From Candidatus Altimarinota bacterium (lineage in GTDB: Bacteria; Patescibacteriota; Gracilibacteria; UBA4473), in the NCBI GenBank assembly GCA_020631075.1, contig JAHDHX010000006.1, positions 1 through 42,242 of the forward strand: a DNA stretch of 42,242 nt, given 5' to 3'. The notes below the pieces were generated by a model. It was not told the origin of the DNA and searched no databases. It worked only from the letters and a program-made list of their open reading frames with translations. The translations under genes and the position numbers were made by a program. Shown one piece after another: positions 41,530-42,242 of this stretch. The stretch's first letter is position 1, and the number at the start of each line of letters is the position of its first letter.

Positions 41530-42242
41530 AGCCCCACCACCCCGTCCCCCCACCAGAGAGCGTCCGCCGTTGGGTCAAGCGATACCCACAACCCACTGAC
41601 CGCCTCCTCGTGTGTGTCTCGGGCGGGGCTGACTCTGTGTGTCTCCTGCATTGCTTGGTGCAGTGCTGGCCCACCACCCAGTTGCGCGTGTTTCATTTCG
41701 ACCACGCCAGCCGCCCCCATTCCGCCACCGACGCCCAGTGGGTCCGCGACCTAGCGGCTGAGTGGGGCCTTCCCTCCGTGACGCACCGCGCCACTACCTC
41801 CCCCACCCGCAACCGCGAAGCCAGCTGGCGGACCGCTCGCCACGCCGCTGCCCAAGCCACTGCGCAGGCACACGACTGCCAGCACGTCCTGACAGCCCAC
41901 CACGCGACTGACCTCGTCGAAACGGTCTACTTCCGTCTCACTAAGGGCACTGGCCTCAGTGGCCTCAGTCCCTTTCACCGTCCCAGCAAGCCGCTCTATC
42001 ACACCACCCGCGCGCAGATCGAATCCCACTGCCACACCCACCAGCTCCCCTTTCTCCACGACCCGTCCAACGACTCCCTGCAATTCCAGCGCAACCTCCT
42101 CCGCCACCAAGTCATCCCCCACCTCCGCACCATCACCCCCAACCTCGAAACCATCGCCCTGCGTCTCGCTGACCACAGCCACAATGTCTGCGATTTTTTA
42201 GCCCAGCACACCCCCACTGGGCTCACTCTGCCATTGACTGAC
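41526..42242 (+). CDS. tilS: tRNA(Ile)-lysidine synthetase, 3' end beyond the window
   Basis: 239 codons are visible with no stop before the window end. The PP-loop signature SGGADS is at residues 32-37, preceded by RLLVCV as in the family. A further TilS hallmark is TAHHATDLVETVYFRLTKGTGLSGL (~118-142), followed by R-A-Q-I-E and the DPSNDSLQFQRNLLRHQVIP segment near 180-199. TilS attaches lysine to C34 of tRNA-Ile(CAU), changing its decoding to AUA. It starts in the dut stop codon, so the two are translationally coupled. Only the N-terminal catalytic domain can be seen. Confidence 0.93.
   Translation, partial: MKPHHPVPPPESVRRWVKRYPQPTDRLLVCVSGGADSVCLLHCLVQCWPTTQLRVFHFDHASRPHSATDAQWVRDLAAEWGLPSVTHRATTSPTRNREASWRTARHAAAQATAQAHDCQHVLTAHHATDLVETVYFRLTKGTGLSGLSPFHRPSKPLYHTTRAQIESHCHTHQLPFLHDPSNDSLQFQRNLLRHQVIPHLRTITPNLETIALRLADHSHNVCDFLAQHTPTGLTLPLTD

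Noticed and set aside
1-42242. UGA recoded to glycine, as in Gracilibacteria/Absconditabacteria
   Set aside because: TGA ends clear genes at expected lengths (dut at 41527, 9421-10776, terS, the MmeI-like gene, the PKD-7TM gene), and the Gly tRNA present has anticodon TCC.

Overview
The window looks like part of a Candidate Phyla Radiation (Patescibacteria) chromosome, most plausibly Peregrinibacteria-like. The evidence is indirect: a large cysteine-rich protein of a type I know from CPR genomes (6148-7797), GC-rich chromosomal DNA, no Shine-Dalgarno motifs before starts, several promoters almost touching their start codons, and TGA used as an ordinary stop. The last point argues against the UGA=Gly code of Gracilibacteria/Absconditabacteria. 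No rRNA or other taxonomic marker is present, so the assignment is tentative.

Layout. (1) 1-7.8 kb, chromosome: CsaA-like tRNA-binding protein, tRNA-Gly(TCC), SLH-domain surface protein, 3D/peptidoglycan-binding protein, class-I glutamine amidotransferase, a membrane protein with GspF-N-like repeats, an Lgt-like membrane protein and the cysteine-rich protein. (2) 7.9-30.4 kb, accessory: two tandem integrative elements at the 3' side of tRNA-Leu(TAG). Each junction carries a copy of a ~117-bp att-like repeat (7882-7998, 22884-22999, 30300-30416). Element 1 (~15 kb) holds an unknown protein, two DNA methyltransferases, small and large terminase subunits with no capsid genes, two small proteins, a putative defence cassette (MmeI-like methyltransferase, AlbA_2 protein, SF2 helicase, T5orf172/GIY-YIG nuclease) and a complete serine recombinase. 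Element 2 (~7.4 kb) holds a single 2074-residue protein of unknown function and a decayed copy of the same recombinase. (3) 30.5-42.2 kb, chromosome: a hypothetical protein, a 5'-3' exonuclease with a C-terminal clamp-binding motif, ftsA-ftsZ, argS, a two-gene operon (ATP-grasp/QEGLA-peptidase fusion plus PKD-7TM membrane protein), dut, and tilS cut by the window end.

How the parts fit. Chromosomal DNA is strongly C-rich on the + strand whichever way genes point, and this skew weakens or disappears inside the elements, which supports horizontal origin. Element 1 reads as a phage-derived or phage-satellite-like island that kept DNA packaging and methylation genes and gained defence genes. Element 2 probably depended on the intact recombinase of element 1. 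A ~190-bp foldback MITE occurs twice in the chromosome: complete at 35056-35245 and right-end-truncated at 5167-5337.

The strongest candidates for undescribed biology are the tandem tRNA-Leu elements and their cargo, the giant element-2 protein with its FPH repeats, and the ATP-grasp/QEGLA fusion with a PKD-7TM partner.
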